NCBI RefSeq assembly: GCF_964019515.1
Contig: NZ_OZ026452.1
Span: 992,001-1,056,000 of the forward strand
DNA from: Serratia symbiotica (Periphyllus acericola)
GTDB lineage: Bacteria > Pseudomonadota > Gammaproteobacteria > Enterobacterales > Enterobacteriaceae
Reading direction: 5' to 3'
Length of the DNA stretch: 64,000 bases
A program made the position numbers and the translations under genes. The notes under the pieces are model-generated. The model was not told where the DNA came from. It made no database searches and saw only the letters and a list, made by a program, of their open reading frames with translations. Shown here piece after piece: positions 42,853 through 53,247 of this stretch; position 1 is the stretch's first letter; each line of letters begins with the position of its first letter.

Positions 42853-44445
42853 TTACAGCGTATTACCTTGGGTCACCTTATGTTTAACGGTTTTTTGCGC
42901 CAGTGTGTTCGCCTTGGCGATAGAGGTAACGGTAGCCGCTGTTTTATCGACCGGCACTTTAAGGCGTTGACCAACCCACACGCCATCCTTTTTCAGTTTG
43001 TTCAATTCGCGTAACACAGCCAGGGTGGTGCTGTAGCTGATGGCGATACCAAACAGCGTTTCCGAGCGCTTAACCACATGTATCTGGGTCTTGCCACCTA
43101 CGCAGCGACTAGTGCCAGCCAAATTGCCCAGCGGTCGGCTTTCCATCTTTGGATCGGCTTGTAGCGGATGCGCCAAGAAATAATCGCGCAGGCCATTACA
43201 GATGGCCCGGGCAATTTTATCCTGATACGCGCTACTGCCCAGCAGCCGCTCCTCCTTGCTATTACTGATAAATCCTGTTTCCACCAACAGCGATGGAATA
43301 TCCGGCGAGCGTAACACACCAAGGCTGGCGTGCTCTGGCCGACGCTTATGCAGCGAACCTACGCGCTGCAACTGTTGCAGAACCTTCAGCGCCACGTCGT
43401 AACCCACTCGCTGCGAATGACCAAATTGCAGATCCAGCACTGCTTGGCTTAGATAAGGATCGGCCTGGCTATTGACCAGCATGTCGCCAGCGCCACCGAG
43501 CAGTTCAGACTGTTTCTCGTGTTGCTCAAGCCAGCCGGCCATCTCGCTATTGGCACGGCGGTTGGACAACACCCAGACCGATGCGCCGTTGGCGCTGCGA
43601 TTAGGTGCAGCATCAGCGTGGATCGAAACCAATACGTTGGCACCCTGTTTGCGTGCCACATCGGAACGTCCCATCACCGATAAAAAGTAATCGCCGTTAC
43701 GCGTCAACACCGGTTTGAATTGCGGATCATCATTCAGCAACGCCTGCAAACGGCGCGCAACAGCGATGGTAACGTTTTTTTCTTTCAGACCATTCTGGCC
43801 AATGGCACCCGGATCTTGCCCGCCGTGTCCGGCGTCGATTGCCACCACGACCCGGTCGCCAGAACCAGCAGAAACGCGACTGCTGCGCGGTGTGACTCCC
43901 GTTGCTATACCCGCCACCATGCTAGGCTTATTGGTAAAAGGATTAGCGCCGTTTAGTGCTGGCCGCACCGGCGGCGGTTGGATTATCGTCACCGGAGCAG
44001 CCACCGCAGCCTTATGTACCAAAGTCGCGTTAGTGCCGCCCTCAGCGACAAGGGTGAACACCAGGATGTGTACCCCGCCATTCTGGCGCGTAGCCACGCA
44101 GATCTTGGCGCGCTGGGTCAAATCGAACACCAGACGCACACTCTGATTATCTTTTGGCGCGCTGGAGTGAATGCTTCTTACCAGATTTTGGCCGCTGAAG
44201 TTCAGCGGCAGGCCACCGACCTTACCCTTCTGGTTCACGTCCAACACCACACGTTCCGGCCCATGCAGCGAGAAAAAAGCATAGCTTGGTGGGCCGTTAA
44301 AGTTCACCGAAACTGTTGCTTTGCGCGGGGTACTGGACACGTTGATATTGGATAATGCAGACGCCGCTAGCACACTGACCGCACCCAATGAACCCAGCAC
44401 GGCGATCAAGGCGATTAAGACGAGTTTTCTCAACGCATACATCAT
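42853..44445 (-). CDS. amiB: N-acetylmuramoyl-L-alanine amidase AmiB, C-terminally shortened
   Basis: Periplasmic amidase that splits septal peptidoglycan. Signal peptide ([21 protein letters not shown]), AMIN domain (residues ~30-130), then the amidase domain with zinc and catalytic residues in [30 protein letters not shown] and [10 protein letters not shown]. One LysM domain follows ([19 protein letters not shown]). The frame stops at TAA inside a second LysM, directly after VTQGNTL; the same frame continues beyond it (SIAARYVISVNALKQ) to the original stop at 42745. The enzyme is probably active but lacks its last cell-wall-binding unit (about 35 residues). Confidence 0.9.
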   Translation of the reverse strand: MMYALRKLVLIALIAVLGSLGAVSVLAASALSNINVSSTPRKATVSVNFNGPPSYAFFSLHGPERVVLDVNQKGKVGGLPLNFSGQNLVRSIHSSAPKDNQSVRLVFDLTQRAKICVATRQNGGVHILVFTLVAEGGTNATLVHKAAVAAPVTIIQPPPVRPALNGANPFTNKPSMVAGIATGVTPRSSRVSAGSGDRVVVAIDAGHGGQDPGAIGQNGLKEKNVTIAVARRLQALLNDDPQFKPVLTRNGDYFLSVMGRSDVARKQGANVLVSIHADAAPNRSANGASVWVLSNRRANSEMAGWLEQHEKQSELLGGAGDMLVNSQADPYLSQAVLDLQFGHSQRVGYDVALKVLQQLQRVGSLHKRRPEHASLGVLRSPDIPSLLVETGFISNSKEERLLGSSAYQDKIARAICNGLRDYFLAHPLQADPKMESRPLGNLAGTSRCVGGKTQIHVVKRSETLFGIAISYSTTLAVLRELNKLKKDGVWVGQRLKVPVDKTAATVTSIAKANTLAQKTVKHKVTQGNTL

Positions 44446-44458
44446 TACGGCGTCATTC

Positions 44459-44923
44459 CTATTGCCCGTGAATACGCTCTAGAAGCTGGCTACCATAAGC
44501 GGAAACCGCCTGAATCTTTGCTGCTCTCCCCTGATTATGATAGCTGAGATACAGCGCCAGATCCGCTTCCGGCAGCACGCCGCTGCCATGCTGTGGCCAT
44601 TCAACTAGGCAAATAGCATCCTGGAAAAAATAATCGCGAATGCCCATAAATTCGAGTTCTTCTGGATCGGCCAATCGATACAGATCAAAGTGATAAACCG
44701 TCAGCGGATGTAGCGCATACGGTTCCACCAGCGTGAAAGTAGGGCTTTTAACCTTCCCCTGATAACCCAAGCCCTGTAAAAAACCACGGCAGAAGGTGGT
44801 TTTACCTGCACCCAGATCACCGTAAAGATAAATTACGCTAGCGCGATCACAGGATTTGGCCAAAGCGGCACCTATTTCGACAGTCTCTGCCTCATCCGGC
44901 AGAGCTAAAACGTGTTCTTTCAT
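44459..44923 (-). CDS. tsaE: tRNA threonylcarbamoyladenosine biosynthesis ATPase TsaE
   Basis: ATPase partner of TsaB-TsaD in making t6A37. Start ATG at 44923 ([15 protein letters not shown]); upstream in the same frame lies the remnant of nnr, so the long frame is an artefact of decay. 154 residues (E. coli 153). Walker [16 protein letters not shown], switch [25 protein letters not shown] and LVEWPQHG. Essential function, intact; 13 bases before amiB. Confidence 0.95.
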   Translation of the reverse strand: MKEHVLALPDEAETVEIGAALAKSCDRASVIYLYGDLGAGKTTFCRGFLQGLGYQGKVKSPTFTLVEPYALHPLTVYHFDLYRLADPEELEFMGIRDYFFQDAICLVEWPQHGSGVLPEADLALYLSYHNQGRAAKIQAVSAYGSQLLERIHGQ

Positions 44924-44926
44924 GTG

Positions 44927-45165
44927 ATAAAGTCTATTGTGCCCACTCAGGATGAACGAAAGGATTTGCGGCAATAAATCTGTTGCCAACCGGTTCTTAT
45001 TATTTGTATTCACGCCTTGCGAAACGGTAGCAAGTGCTGCGACATCCTAACAAGCGCAGCTTTCCTCATAATACATAGTGATCACGGGATTCTGACGCTT
45101 CTCAGGATTTAATGCCAGAAAGTTCAGCGCATAAATTGCCGGTGGATAACGCGCAAGGTGCGCAT
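44927..45165 (-). pseudogene. nnr: NAD(P)H-hydrate epimerase/dehydratase Nnr, C-terminal remnants
   Basis: Minus strand 45165-45070 reads ALNFLALNPEKRQNPVIT, matching the Nnr dehydratase segment DALNLLAINPDKRHNRVITP. Then 45050-44927 gives DVAALATV and [14 protein letters not shown], matching the Nnr C-terminus (AADVLAARFGTRGMLATDL). Everything between and before is missing, with shifts. Nnr repairs hydrated NAD(P)H. In E. coli nnr directly precedes tsaE, as here. Confidence 0.72.
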
Positions 45166-45511
45166 GTCCGCGCGTAACGCTTAGAGCCTAGGGGGGCCGA
45201 CGGCATGAAAAACGCTTGATACGGGCTGTGGAAAAGGTATTGGGATGCTTAAAGCCAATAGCAGACCTATAAACCGGGAGGCCAAAGTCTGTCTATGGAT
45301 TTATGGATAAAAATAAAAATGCGTTGTCTTTATATTTACTGTAAAAAAAAGAGCAAGTGATCGAGGTAAAGTTTTTATGTAAAAATATCGTTATAAATTA
45401 ATATAATAAATACCCTGTTCGCACAGTATTGATTTTTTAGACGAGGGTATTATTATATAGACGAGCTGTCGATAAGTCTATTCACAGCAATTATACCAAT
45501 TATATAAGTGC
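45166..45511. other. AT-rich stretch without genes
   Basis: In E. coli queG occupies this place, but I cannot recognise any part of it. 45300-45470 is markedly AT-rich (for example ATAAATTAATATAATAAATA), unlike neighbouring sequence, consistent with long-neglected DNA. Confidence 0.5.
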
Positions 45512-45543
45512 AAAAAAGCTCTGCCCTAGAACAGGGGCAGAGC
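45512..45543 (-). terminator. Terminator of the former tRNA-Gly operon
   Basis: On the minus strand GCTCTGCCC and GGGCAGAGC form a perfect 9-bp stem with loop CTGTTCTA, followed by TTTTTTG. It lies just downstream of the tRNA-Gly remnant. Confidence 0.88.
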
Positions 45544-45561
45544 AGAGCTGGAAAAAAGAGA

Positions 45562-45634
45562 AAACTAGAGCGAGATCCGAACCCGCGACCCCGACCCTGC
45601 CAAGGTCTGGGTCTATAAGCTGAGCTATTCCCGC
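45562..45634 (-). pseudogene. Degraded tRNA-Gly (GCC)
   Basis: Minus strand starts GCGGGAATAGCTCAG, the 5' half of enterobacterial tRNA-Gly(GCC), and keeps GGTCGGGGTCGCGGGTTCG near the T arm. The D loop is altered (CTTATAGACC for TTGGTAGAGC). The anticodon loop reads TTGGCAG instead of TTGCCAA, which would give anticodon GGC. The 3' acceptor strand (TTCCCGC) is replaced by TCTAGTT, so the acceptor stem cannot pair, and no CCA follows. In E. coli three tRNA-Gly genes lie here between orn and queG. Not functional. Confidence 0.85.
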
Positions 45635-45811
45635 ACATCGTATCGATGCTGAAAGCTTAACGAATTATTCATCGGTACGGGGTGCGCATTGTACGAGAAA
45701 TCCTTTTAGCCGCAAACCCTAAAAAGCAAAAAATGCCTTTTTTTCTGACTGCCGCATAAAGCATCAAGTCAGTAAATTAAGTGGCAGAAATGGGTGTTTT
45801 TAGCGCAAAGA

Positions 45812-46866
45812 GGCTTTGTTGAATAAATCGGATTTGGAATAAAGAGTCCCGTGAATGGGCAGCTTTCAGGCAAGGCGTACACTTTCTGGCATACCGGCGA
45901 GCGTCATCTTGTTTAATGCACATATCATGGCCAGCGCCTCTGCCACTTGCCCATCATAATCTCGCAGCGACAGGTGACCACCAAATAGCTGTTTTACTCT
46001 ATACCTCGCTGTTGCCGCTATCGAACGTCGGTGGTAGCCTGTGATACTTTTCCACCGTGTTTTGTCTCCGGTAACGCGCTGGTGCACCACCGCTTGATTT
46101 CGCTCTGCATAGTCTGCCGACCAATAACGGGCTCCGCTGCTGGGCGGTATTAACGCCTTGAGCTTCTTGCCCCTTAACTCATCATCACACACTCGCGTAT
46201 CCTAAGCCCGATCCGCCGAGGCGACTTTGATTTTACGGTACCTCTGGCGGATGAGACCTGGGAAGGCTTCGGTATCGGTGACATTGCTCAAGGAAAGGTC
46301 AGCACAGATGACCTCATGTGTTTCTGTATCTACGGCCAAATGCAATTTTCGCCAGATCCGCCGTTTTTCCTGACCGTATTTTTTTACTTTCCACTCCCCT
46401 TCACCCAACACGTTGAGCCCGCTAGAGTCGATAACGAGGTGCGCAATTTCACCCGGCGTTGCGGTTTTAAACGGGACATGGCCGGACTTTGCCCGCTTAC
46501 TGATGCAGGTGTCGTCCGGGCAGTTCAACGGCACTTTGATCAGTGTGACACTGGAGTCGATGAAGCCCTGGAGGGCGCGAAGTGTCAGGCCGAAAATCCG
46601 TTTCAGCATCAATACGCTGGTGATTGCCATATCGGAATAATGTGGTGGGCGACCACGCAGAGAAGGTTTTGCCTCGCAGTACCAGGCGTGAAGTGCCGTT
46701 TCATCCCCCCAGCAAGTGAGTGAACCCCGAGTGATCAGGGCGTTGTTGTAAGCCTTCCAGTTGGTGATGTTGAACTTTTGCTGGGCCACGGAATGTCGCT
46801 ATTTTGACATAAGGAGAGTGATCTGATCCGCGTGCCGGCCAAATGTTCGATTTATTCAACAACGCC
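45812..46866 (-). mobile_element. IS903-like element, 1055 bp, with 9-bp target duplication
   Basis: Complete element in minus orientation: right end at 45812 (GGCTTTGTTGAATAAATC), left end at 46866. GCGCAAAGA flanks it directly on both sides (45803-45811 and 46867-46875), the 9-bp duplication typical of IS903-type transposition. The insertion is therefore comparatively recent and not rearranged. It separates orn from the tRNA-Gly remnant. Confidence 0.97.
45866..46789 (-). pseudogene. IS903-like transposase, one amber codon and Glu-to-Ala
   Basis: GTG start at 46789 (VAQQKFNITNWKAYNNAL). The frame has exactly 307 codons, as in IS903, but codon ~196 (Tyr after ASADRA) is TAG. The first Asp (HLVIDSSGLN) is present. 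The catalytic Glu of the last motif is replaced (HRRSIAATARYRVKQLFGG where IS903 has SIAET). All else is open and well conserved to GMPESVRLA. Confidence 0.95.
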
Positions 46867-46884
46867 GCGCAAAGATTTTAGCCG

Positions 46885-47430
46885 TTATAGCTGAATAAAA
46901 TGCTCGCGATAATACGCCAGTTCAGCGACTGATTCGCGGATGTCATTCATCGCCTGATGGGTACTCTGCTTCTTGCTGCCGTTGAGAATTTCCGGCTTCC
47001 AACGGCGCGCCAACTCTTTCAGGGTGCTGACATCCAGAGAACGATAGTGGAAGTAAGCCTCCAGTTCAGGCATGTAGCGGAACAGAAAACGTCGATCATG
47101 GCCCACGCTGTTCCCACAGATAGGCGATTTACCGACTGGTACCAACTGTCGCAGGAAGGCGATGGTTGCCATCTCGGCGGCACGATCGTCAAGATAGCTA
47201 GCCTTCACCCGTGCCACCAGCCCACTGCCCATGTGAGTGCGCACATTCCAGTCATCCATCAGCCCAAGTTGTTCGTCAGACTGATGCACAGCGATCACTG
47301 GCCCTTCGGCCAAAATGTTCAAATTGGCATCGGTGACCAACGTGGCGATCTCAATGATACGGTCACGTTCTGGATCTAGCCCAGTCATCTCTAGATCGAT
47401 CCAAATCAGGTTGCTTTTGTTTCCTGTCAT
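46885..47430 (-). CDS. orn: Oligoribonuclease
   Basis: DEDDh exonuclease that clears 2-5-nt RNAs (including pGpG); essential in E. coli. 181 residues, identical length. Catalytic residues in [24 protein letters not shown] (Asp; E. coli has Gln before it) and [12 protein letters not shown] (His, Asp). The C-terminus [13 protein letters not shown] is intact. Its stop is just 18 bases from the IS left end, so the insertion narrowly missed it. Divergent from rsgA. Confidence 0.96.
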   Translation of the reverse strand: MTGNKSNLIWIDLEMTGLDPERDRIIEIATLVTDANLNILAEGPVIAVHQSDEQLGLMDDWNVRTHMGSGLVARVKASYLDDRAAEMATIAFLRQLVPVGKSPICGNSVGHDRRFLFRYMPELEAYFHYRSLDVSTLKELARRWKPEILNGSKKQSTHQAMNDIRESVAELAYYREHFIQL

Positions 47431-47562
47431 GATATTTCCTGCCTAAAAGCCGAAAGAAAAACAATACGCGGGTGGTGCCGCCCCTTCGCCAAACATGGCT
47501 GCTGACAACGGTTATTTAATATAAAATAGTGTGTATCATAGTCTTTTTGGTCGCCGTCGGCG

Positions 47563-47693
47563 ATATATACCCAATAGATTCCAGGCTACGGCAAGGTGGC
47601 GAACGTGCAAATCCCCAGGAGCTTGGTCAACCCAGTGACTAGGGTGAGTAAGGGAAGCCAACGCCGCTGCGGCCTGAAATGTGAAGGCTATAA
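47563..47693. repeat. Dispersed intergenic repeat (family A)
   Basis: Between orn and rsgA. ATATATACCCAATAGATT, then AAATCCCCAGGAGCTTGG, CAGTGACTAGGGTGAGTAAG, AAGCCAACGC and CTGAAATGTGAAGG. The order of blocks matches an intergenic repeat I know from Serratia and Yersinia genomes (CCAATAGATTTCAAG ... GAGCTTA ... GTGACTGGGGTGAG ... CAGCCAACGC). See also 2105-2293. Confidence 0.6.
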
Positions 47694-47714
47694 AGCGGAT
47701 CCAAGTGAGGCGCA

Positions 47715-48764
47715 GTGAGCAAGAACAAACTGTCCAAAGGTCAACAACGTCGCGTGCAGGCGAACCATCAGCATCGCCTAAAGCGCGCTGATAACAAACC
47801 GGAGTTGGATGATTCCCAACTGGGGGAACCGCAGGACGGCAGGGTGATCAGCCGTTTTGGGATGCACGCCGACGTTGAAGCGAGTGATGGCACCCAGCAC
47901 CGCTGCAACATCCGCCGCACGTTGCGATCGCTGGTCACCGGTGACCGTGTCGTATGGCGTTCCGGCGTCGGTACCCATAAAGGGGTGAACGGCATTGTGG
48001 AAGCAGTGCACGAACGCACTTCCGTGCTAACACGCCCAGACTTTTATGACGGCGTGAAACCGATCGCCACCAATATCGATCAGATCGTTATCATTTCGGC
48101 GATCCTGCCAGAGCTTTCGCTGAACATCATCGACCGTTATCTGGTAGCCTGTGAAACGTTTGGGGTCGAAGCCTTGATCGTGTTGAACAAGATCGACCTG
48201 CTAGACACCGCCGCACGCCAGCGGATTGACGGCATGATAGAAACCTACCGCAAGATTGGCTATCGGGTGCTGGAAGTATCCAGTCAGACGCTCGAAGGCA
48301 TGGCGGCGTTTGAACAGGCACTGGCCGGGCGAATCAGTATCTTCGCCGGTCAGTCCGGGGTTGGCAAGTCCAGCCTGCTAAACGCGCTGCTGCCACCGTC
48401 CGAACAGCAAATTCAGGTCAATCAGGTTTCCGGGGTGTCTGGCCTAGGGCAACATACCACCACCACCGCACGGCTATACCATTTCCCGTACGGCGGGGAT
48501 GTTATCGATTCCCCAGGAGTACGCGAATTTGGCCTGTGGCATCTGCAGCCGGAACAAATCACTCAGGGTTTTGTCGAATTCCGTAATTACTTAGGCGCTT
48601 GCAAATTCCGCGACTGCCGCCACGACACCGATCCGGGCTGCACCATCCGCGCGGCGATGGAGAAAGGCGATATCGCAGAAGAACGTTTTGACAATTATCA
48701 CCATATTCTGGAAAGCATGGCGCAAGTAAGGGGACGTAAAAATTTCACTGACGCGGCATACTGA
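47715..48764 (+). CDS. rsgA: Ribosome small-subunit-dependent GTPase RsgA
   Basis: Circularly permuted GTPase that checks late 30S maturation. GTG start at 47715 ([13 protein letters not shown]). 349 residues (E. coli 350). OB-fold ([16 protein letters not shown]), then G4 (VLNKIDLLD), G1 ([14 protein letters not shown]), a T-rich switch ([13 protein letters not shown]) and G3 ([11 protein letters not shown]), then the C-terminal zinc finger ([14 protein letters not shown]). First of rsgA-psd-mscM. Intact. Confidence 0.96.
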   Translation: MSKNKLSKGQQRRVQANHQHRLKRADNKPELDDSQLGEPQDGRVISRFGMHADVEASDGTQHRCNIRRTLRSLVTGDRVVWRSGVGTHKGVNGIVEAVHERTSVLTRPDFYDGVKPIATNIDQIVIISAILPELSLNIIDRYLVACETFGVEALIVLNKIDLLDTAARQRIDGMIETYRKIGYRVLEVSSQTLEGMAAFEQALAGRISIFAGQSGVGKSSLLNALLPPSEQQIQVNQVSGVSGLGQHTTTTARLYHFPYGGDVIDSPGVREFGLWHLQPEQITQGFVEFRNYLGACKFRDCRHDTDPGCTIRAAMEKGDIAEERFDNYHHILESMAQVRGRKNFTDAAY

Positions 48765-48836
48765 TCATCGCGAGCAACATTGGCAGTTGGGTAACCCACA
48801 TTACAATTAGCGCCATTTATTATTCAAGAGGTTAAC

Positions 48837-49733
48837 GTGCGAGATAGCATCAAGATTAAATTGCAGTATTGGTTGCCAAAACTGGCACTGACCCGTCTGG
48901 CTGGCTGGGGTGCGAGTAAACAAGCTGGCTGGCTGACCCAACTGGTAGTGAAAACCTTCACCCGCTACTACCGTGTAGATATGCAGACAGCACAAAATCC
49001 AGATCTGGCCTCCTACGTAAGCTTTAACGATTTCTTCGTGCGTCCGCTGCGTGAAGGCGCGCGGCCAATCATCGGCGACACCAACTGGCTTGCCCTACCT
49101 GCCGATGGCACCATCAGCCAGCTCGGCCCGATCCGCGACGACCTGATTTTCCAGGCCAAAGGTCACCACTACAGCCTGGAAGCGCTGCTGGCCGGTAACT
49201 CTATGCTGGTTGAACTTTTCCGCAACGGCTTGTTCGCTACCACTTACCTGGCACCGCGCGACTATCACCGCGTGCATATGCCGTGCGCTGGCGTGCTGCG
49301 CGAAATGATCTACGTACCCGGCGATTTGTTCTCGGTGAATCCGCTCACCGCCGCTCTCGTGCCAAACCTGTTTGCGCGCCACGAACGCGTGATCTGCGTG
49401 TTTGATACCGCCATAGGTCCAATGGTGCAAATCCTGGTCGGTGCCATTATTGTCGGCAGCATCGAAACCGTCTGGGCTGGCACCGTCACACCACCACGCG
49501 AAGGTATCATCAAACGCTGGGCTTACCCTGCCACAGGTGAAGAAGGGGCGATTGCGTTGGAAAAAAGTGCCGAAATGGGCCGCTTCAAACTCGGTTCGAC
49601 GGTGATCAACCTGTTTACCGCAGGCAGCGTGCAGTTCGCACCACAGTTGAATAACGGCAGCGTCACACGCATGGGCGAGGCTTTTGCCGAAATCCTAGCC
49701 GCGGTTGCCTCTGCTGAATCACCGCAGATCTGA
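48837..49733 (+). CDS. psd: Phosphatidylserine decarboxylase proenzyme
   Basis: Membrane enzyme making phosphatidylethanolamine; self-cleaves at an LGST motif to create its pyruvoyl group. GTG start at 48837 after AAGAGG. 298 residues; E. coli has 322, the difference being a shorter tail beyond the catalytic part. Conserved [44 protein letters not shown] [12 protein letters not shown], and [11 protein letters not shown] containing the cleavage site. Works downstream of PlsB. Intact. Confidence 0.95.
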   Translation: MRDSIKIKLQYWLPKLALTRLAGWGASKQAGWLTQLVVKTFTRYYRVDMQTAQNPDLASYVSFNDFFVRPLREGARPIIGDTNWLALPADGTISQLGPIRDDLIFQAKGHHYSLEALLAGNSMLVELFRNGLFATTYLAPRDYHRVHMPCAGVLREMIYVPGDLFSVNPLTAALVPNLFARHERVICVFDTAIGPMVQILVGAIIVGSIETVWAGTVTPPREGIIKRWAYPATGEEGAIALEKSAEMGRFKLGSTVINLFTAGSVQFAPQLNNGSVTRMGEAFAEILAAVASAESPQI

Positions 49734-49746
49734 AGGAAGTAACGCT

Positions 49747-52700
49747 GTGCGCCTGATTATTACGCTACTGCTCTGCTATTTACTATTCCAACCGGTGCTG
49801 GCCGCAACGGTACCCACTGAAGCTCAGCTCCAGCAAGAGTTGAAACAGGCCGAGGGTAACAAGAACACGCCTAATCAGGTGGAAACCATTGAGACACTGC
49901 ATAGCTCCCTCAACTGGCTCTCGGAGCGTAAGGAGTCGATGGCCCGTTCCGAACAGTATCAGCGGGTAATCGATGACTTCCCGCAGATGATGCTGGAATT
50001 GCGCCATCAGTTAGCGCAGGAAAACAGCAAAATCCTACCAAATAGCGACAATCTACCGGCCAGCATTCTGGAACAGCAGATCCTACAGACGAGCAGCCTA
50101 CTGCTGGAACAGGCACGTCTGCTGCAACAGGAACAGGAACGTAAGCGGGAAATTAGCGATTCACTCGGCCAACAGTTGCAACAACAGACCGCTGCTCGCC
50201 GGGCGATGACTGAAGTACAGCACCGCTTGCAAGCGCAATCTACCACTGCATATACTCAAGCGGCGCTGGCGCTATTACAGACAGAAGCCGCAGCACGCAA
50301 AGCCAAGGTGGATGAGCTAGAACTGGCGCAACTGTCGGCCAATAACCGCCAAGAACTGGCGCGGATGCGCGCTGAGGTTTACAAAAAGCGCCACGAGAAA
50401 TTTGACGTTCAATTGCTGGCACTACGTAATCACCTCAACGCACAGCGCCAACGCGAAGCCGAACTGGCGTTGGAAAGAACCGAGCAGTTGGCGGAGCAAA
50501 ATGGCAATCTGCCAAAAAGCATCAGTGAACAGCTGCAGACTAACCGTGTTCTTTCTACTACGCTGAACAACCAAGCACAGCGTATGGATTTGATCTCTTC
50601 CCAACAACGGCAGGCTGCAGTACAAACGTTACAGGTGCGTCAGGCGCTAAGCACCATCGTTGAGCAGGCACAATGGCTCGGTTCCTCTTCGGTGTTGGGT
50701 GAAACATTGCGCGCCCAAGTAACAACACTGCCAGATATACCCAAACCGCAGAAGTTAGACGGCGATATGGTTCATTTACGCGTACAGCGTCTGCGATTTG
50801 AAAATCAGTTGGAGAAACTGCCAAAACACCAATTCAAGCACGACGATGGCAGTGAACTGACCAACGTGGAGCGCCGCATCGCTGATGCGCAACTGCGCAC
50901 TCAACGTGAATTGCTTAACTCACTGCTATCAGGCTGCGATACCCAGATCATCGAACTGACCAAACTGAAAGTCGCCAACACTCAGTTGATTGAGGCATTG
51001 AGTGAAATCCACGACGCCGCCCATCGTTATTTGTTCTGGGTGCCGAACGTCAATCCGATCACCCTATCCTACCCCCTTAACGCCGCGCACGATCTGACAA
51101 GCTTGTTGTCGCTAGATACGCTGGCACAGCTTGGCGGTGCCCTTATGATGATGGTGACTAGCCGCGAAACGCTGATCCCGATTTTTGGTGCCCTACTGCT
51201 GGTAATTTTCAGCATCAGCTCACGCAAGCACTATCACGCCTTCCTAGCACGCGCCAGCAGCCGAGTGGGCAAGGTCACGCAAGACGAGTTCTCCCTGACG
51301 CTGTGTACCGTATTCTGGTCGATTCTGGTGGCGCTACCGTTGCCGGTGCTATGGGCAGCGCTCGGCTTTGGTTTGCAGAGCGCCTGGAATTACCCGGTGG
51401 CAGAAGCGATCGGCAAAGGGGTCACAGCCACACTACCGATCCTGTGGGTATGCATGATCTGCGCCGCCTTCGCTCATCCGCAAGGGCTGTTTATCGTGCA
51501 CTTCCGCTGGCCAGTGAAACAGGTTTCATTGGCCATGCGCTACTACAAGATGTCGATCTGGCTGATCGTGCCATTACTCATGGCGCTGATCACCTTTGAC
51601 AGCCTGAAAGAACGTGAATTTGCCAATACTCTGGGCCGACTGTGCTTCATCCTGCTGTGCTTGGCACTGGCTATCGTCACCAACAGCCTGAAACGCGCTG
51701 GCATCCCGCTGCATCTCGACAAAAAAGGCTCCGGAGACAATATGGTCAATAGCGCGCTGTGGAGGCTACTGCTGTCAGCACCCTTGCTGGCGGCACTGGC
51801 CGCCAGCGTTGGCTACCTGGCCACCTCACAGGCATTGCTGGCACGGTTAGAAACCTCGGTAGCGATTTGGTTCTTCCTACTGGTGGTTTATCATATTATT
51901 CGCCGCTGGATGCTGATCCAGCGGCGGCGCATCGCATTTGACCGTGCCAAGCAGCGCCGTGCCGACATTCTGGCGCAGCGCACCCGTGGCGAAGAAGAAA
52001 ATCCGCATACACCGAACAGTATCGAAAGCTCGATGGATACGGATGATTCAGAGATCAATCTGGACGCAATCAGCGCCCAATCGTTGCAGTTGGTACGCTC
52101 GATCCTGACGATGATCGCGCTGGTGTCGGTGATCGTGTTGTGGTCAGAGATCCACTCCGCCTTTGCCTTCCTGGGAAACATATCCCTATGGGACGTTACC
52201 TCGATGGTCAATGGCGTGGAAGCCACGCACCCAATCACCTTGGGTGCCGTGCTGATCGCGATTCTAGTGTTAATCATCACCATGCAGTTGGTGCGCAACC
52301 TACCGGCACTATTGGAACTGGCGGTGCTGCAACATCTGGATCTGACGCCAGGTACCGGATACGCCATTACCACCATCACCAAGTATCTGCTGCTGCTGTT
52401 TGGCGCAGTGCTCAGCTTCTCCTGGATTGGCATCGAATGGTCGAAACTGCAATGGGTAATCACTGCGCTCAGTCTAGGGTTGGGCTTCGGTATGCAGGAA
52501 ATCTTCTCCAACTTTATCTCCGGCCTGATTATCCTGTTTGAGAAACCGATCCGCATCGGCGATACGGTAACGATCTGCAATCTGACTGGCAGCGTTACCA
52601 AGATCAACACCCGTGCCACCACTATTTCGGATTGGGATCGTAAAGAGATCATCGTGCCAAACAAGGCATTCATCACCGAGCAATTAATCAACTGGTCGCT

Positions 52701-53085
52701 ATCGGACACCCTGACTCGTGTGGTTCTGACCTTACCAGCCCCGGCCGATGCCAACAGCGAAGAGGTGACCAAGATCCTAACCAAAGCCGCCGAACGCTGT
52801 TCGCTGGTGTTGAACAACCCAGCCCCGGAGGTTTATCTGGTCGATCTGCAACAGGGTATTCAGATCTTCGAACTACGCATCTACGCCGCTGAGATGGGTA
52901 ACCGCATGCCGCTACGCCATGAAATTCACCAATTGATCCTTTCCGGCTACCGCCAGAATGGCATTACCCTACCATACCCGCCATTCCAGGTACGCAGCGA
53001 GACACTATCGCAGCTGACCAACAATGGCCGCATAACACCTTCCACGCCGCCGCATAACACTAAACGCGAATCCGGTAGCCTGTAG
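49747..53085 (+). CDS. mscM: Mechanosensitive channel MscM (YjeP)
   Basis: Large MscS-family inner-membrane channel of miniconductance. GTG start at 49747 (VRLIITLLLCYLLFQPVLAA, a signal peptide), 13 bases after psd. 1112 residues (E. coli 1107). Order: long periplasmic coiled-coil (to ~residue 450), about ten membrane helices (~475-900), then the MscS pore helix and beta domain (LGLGFGMQEIFSNFISGLII; RIGDTVTICNLTGSVTKINT; ATTISDWDRKEIIVPNKAF). One substitution stands out, TICNLTG for TIRDLTG. Fully open over 3.3 kb, notable in this decaying genome. Confidence 0.95.
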   Translation: MRLIITLLLCYLLFQPVLAATVPTEAQLQQELKQAEGNKNTPNQVETIETLHSSLNWLSERKESMARSEQYQRVIDDFPQMMLELRHQLAQENSKILPNSDNLPASILEQQILQTSSLLLEQARLLQQEQERKREISDSLGQQLQQQTAARRAMTEVQHRLQAQSTTAYTQAALALLQTEAAARKAKVDELELAQLSANNRQELARMRAEVYKKRHEKFDVQLLALRNHLNAQRQREAELALERTEQLAEQNGNLPKSISEQLQTNRVLSTTLNNQAQRMDLISSQQRQAAVQTLQVRQALSTIVEQAQWLGSSSVLGETLRAQVTTLPDIPKPQKLDGDMVHLRVQRLRFENQLEKLPKHQFKHDDGSELTNVERRIADAQLRTQRELLNSLLSGCDTQIIELTKLKVANTQLIEALSEIHDAAHRYLFWVPNVNPITLSYPLNAAHDLTSLLSLDTLAQLGGALMMMVTSRETLIPIFGALLLVIFSISSRKHYHAFLARASSRVGKVTQDEFSLTLCTVFWSILVALPLPVLWAALGFGLQSAWNYPVAEAIGKGVTATLPILWVCMICAAFAHPQGLFIVHFRWPVKQVSLAMRYYKMSIWLIVPLLMALITFDSLKEREFANTLGRLCFILLCLALAIVTNSLKRAGIPLHLDKKGSGDNMVNSALWRLLLSAPLLAALAASVGYLATSQALLARLETSVAIWFFLLVVYHIIRRWMLIQRRRIAFDRAKQRRADILAQRTRGEEENPHTPNSIESSMDTDDSEINLDAISAQSLQLVRSILTMIALVSVIVLWSEIHSAFAFLGNISLWDVTSMVNGVEATHPITLGAVLIAILVLIITMQLVRNLPALLELAVLQHLDLTPGTGYAITTITKYLLLLFGAVLSFSWIGIEWSKLQWVITALSLGLGFGMQEIFSNFISGLIILFEKPIRIGDTVTICNLTGSVTKINTRATTISDWDRKEIIVPNKAFITEQLINWSLSDTLTRVVLTLPAPADANSEEVTKILTKAAERCSLVLNNPAPEVYLVDLQQGIQIFELRIYAAEMGNRMPLRHEIHQLILSGYRQNGITLPYPPFQVRSETLSQLTNNGRITPSTPPHNTKRESGSL

Positions 53086-53247
53086 CAAATGCAGCAGTAA
53101 AAAAATGCCGGATGGCGTCGAGTTTAAACTCGAGTGAATACTTCATAAAAACTGCACCTCTCCAGGCCCATTGAATTTACCCTGTCCAGCTTCCGGGGTG
53201 GCAGTTCATGCAATTCGAACCCTTTTGTTATTCAGAGAAGCGGATGT

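Noticed and set aside
45562..45634. A functional tRNA with anticodon GGC (Ala) made from tRNA-Gly
   Set aside because: The acceptor stem cannot pair and the D loop is disturbed, so it is scored as a pseudogene.
51891..52817. 308-codon minus-strand open frame
   Set aside because: Antisense shadow of the mscM MscS domain; no ribosome site or known family, and mscM is intact.
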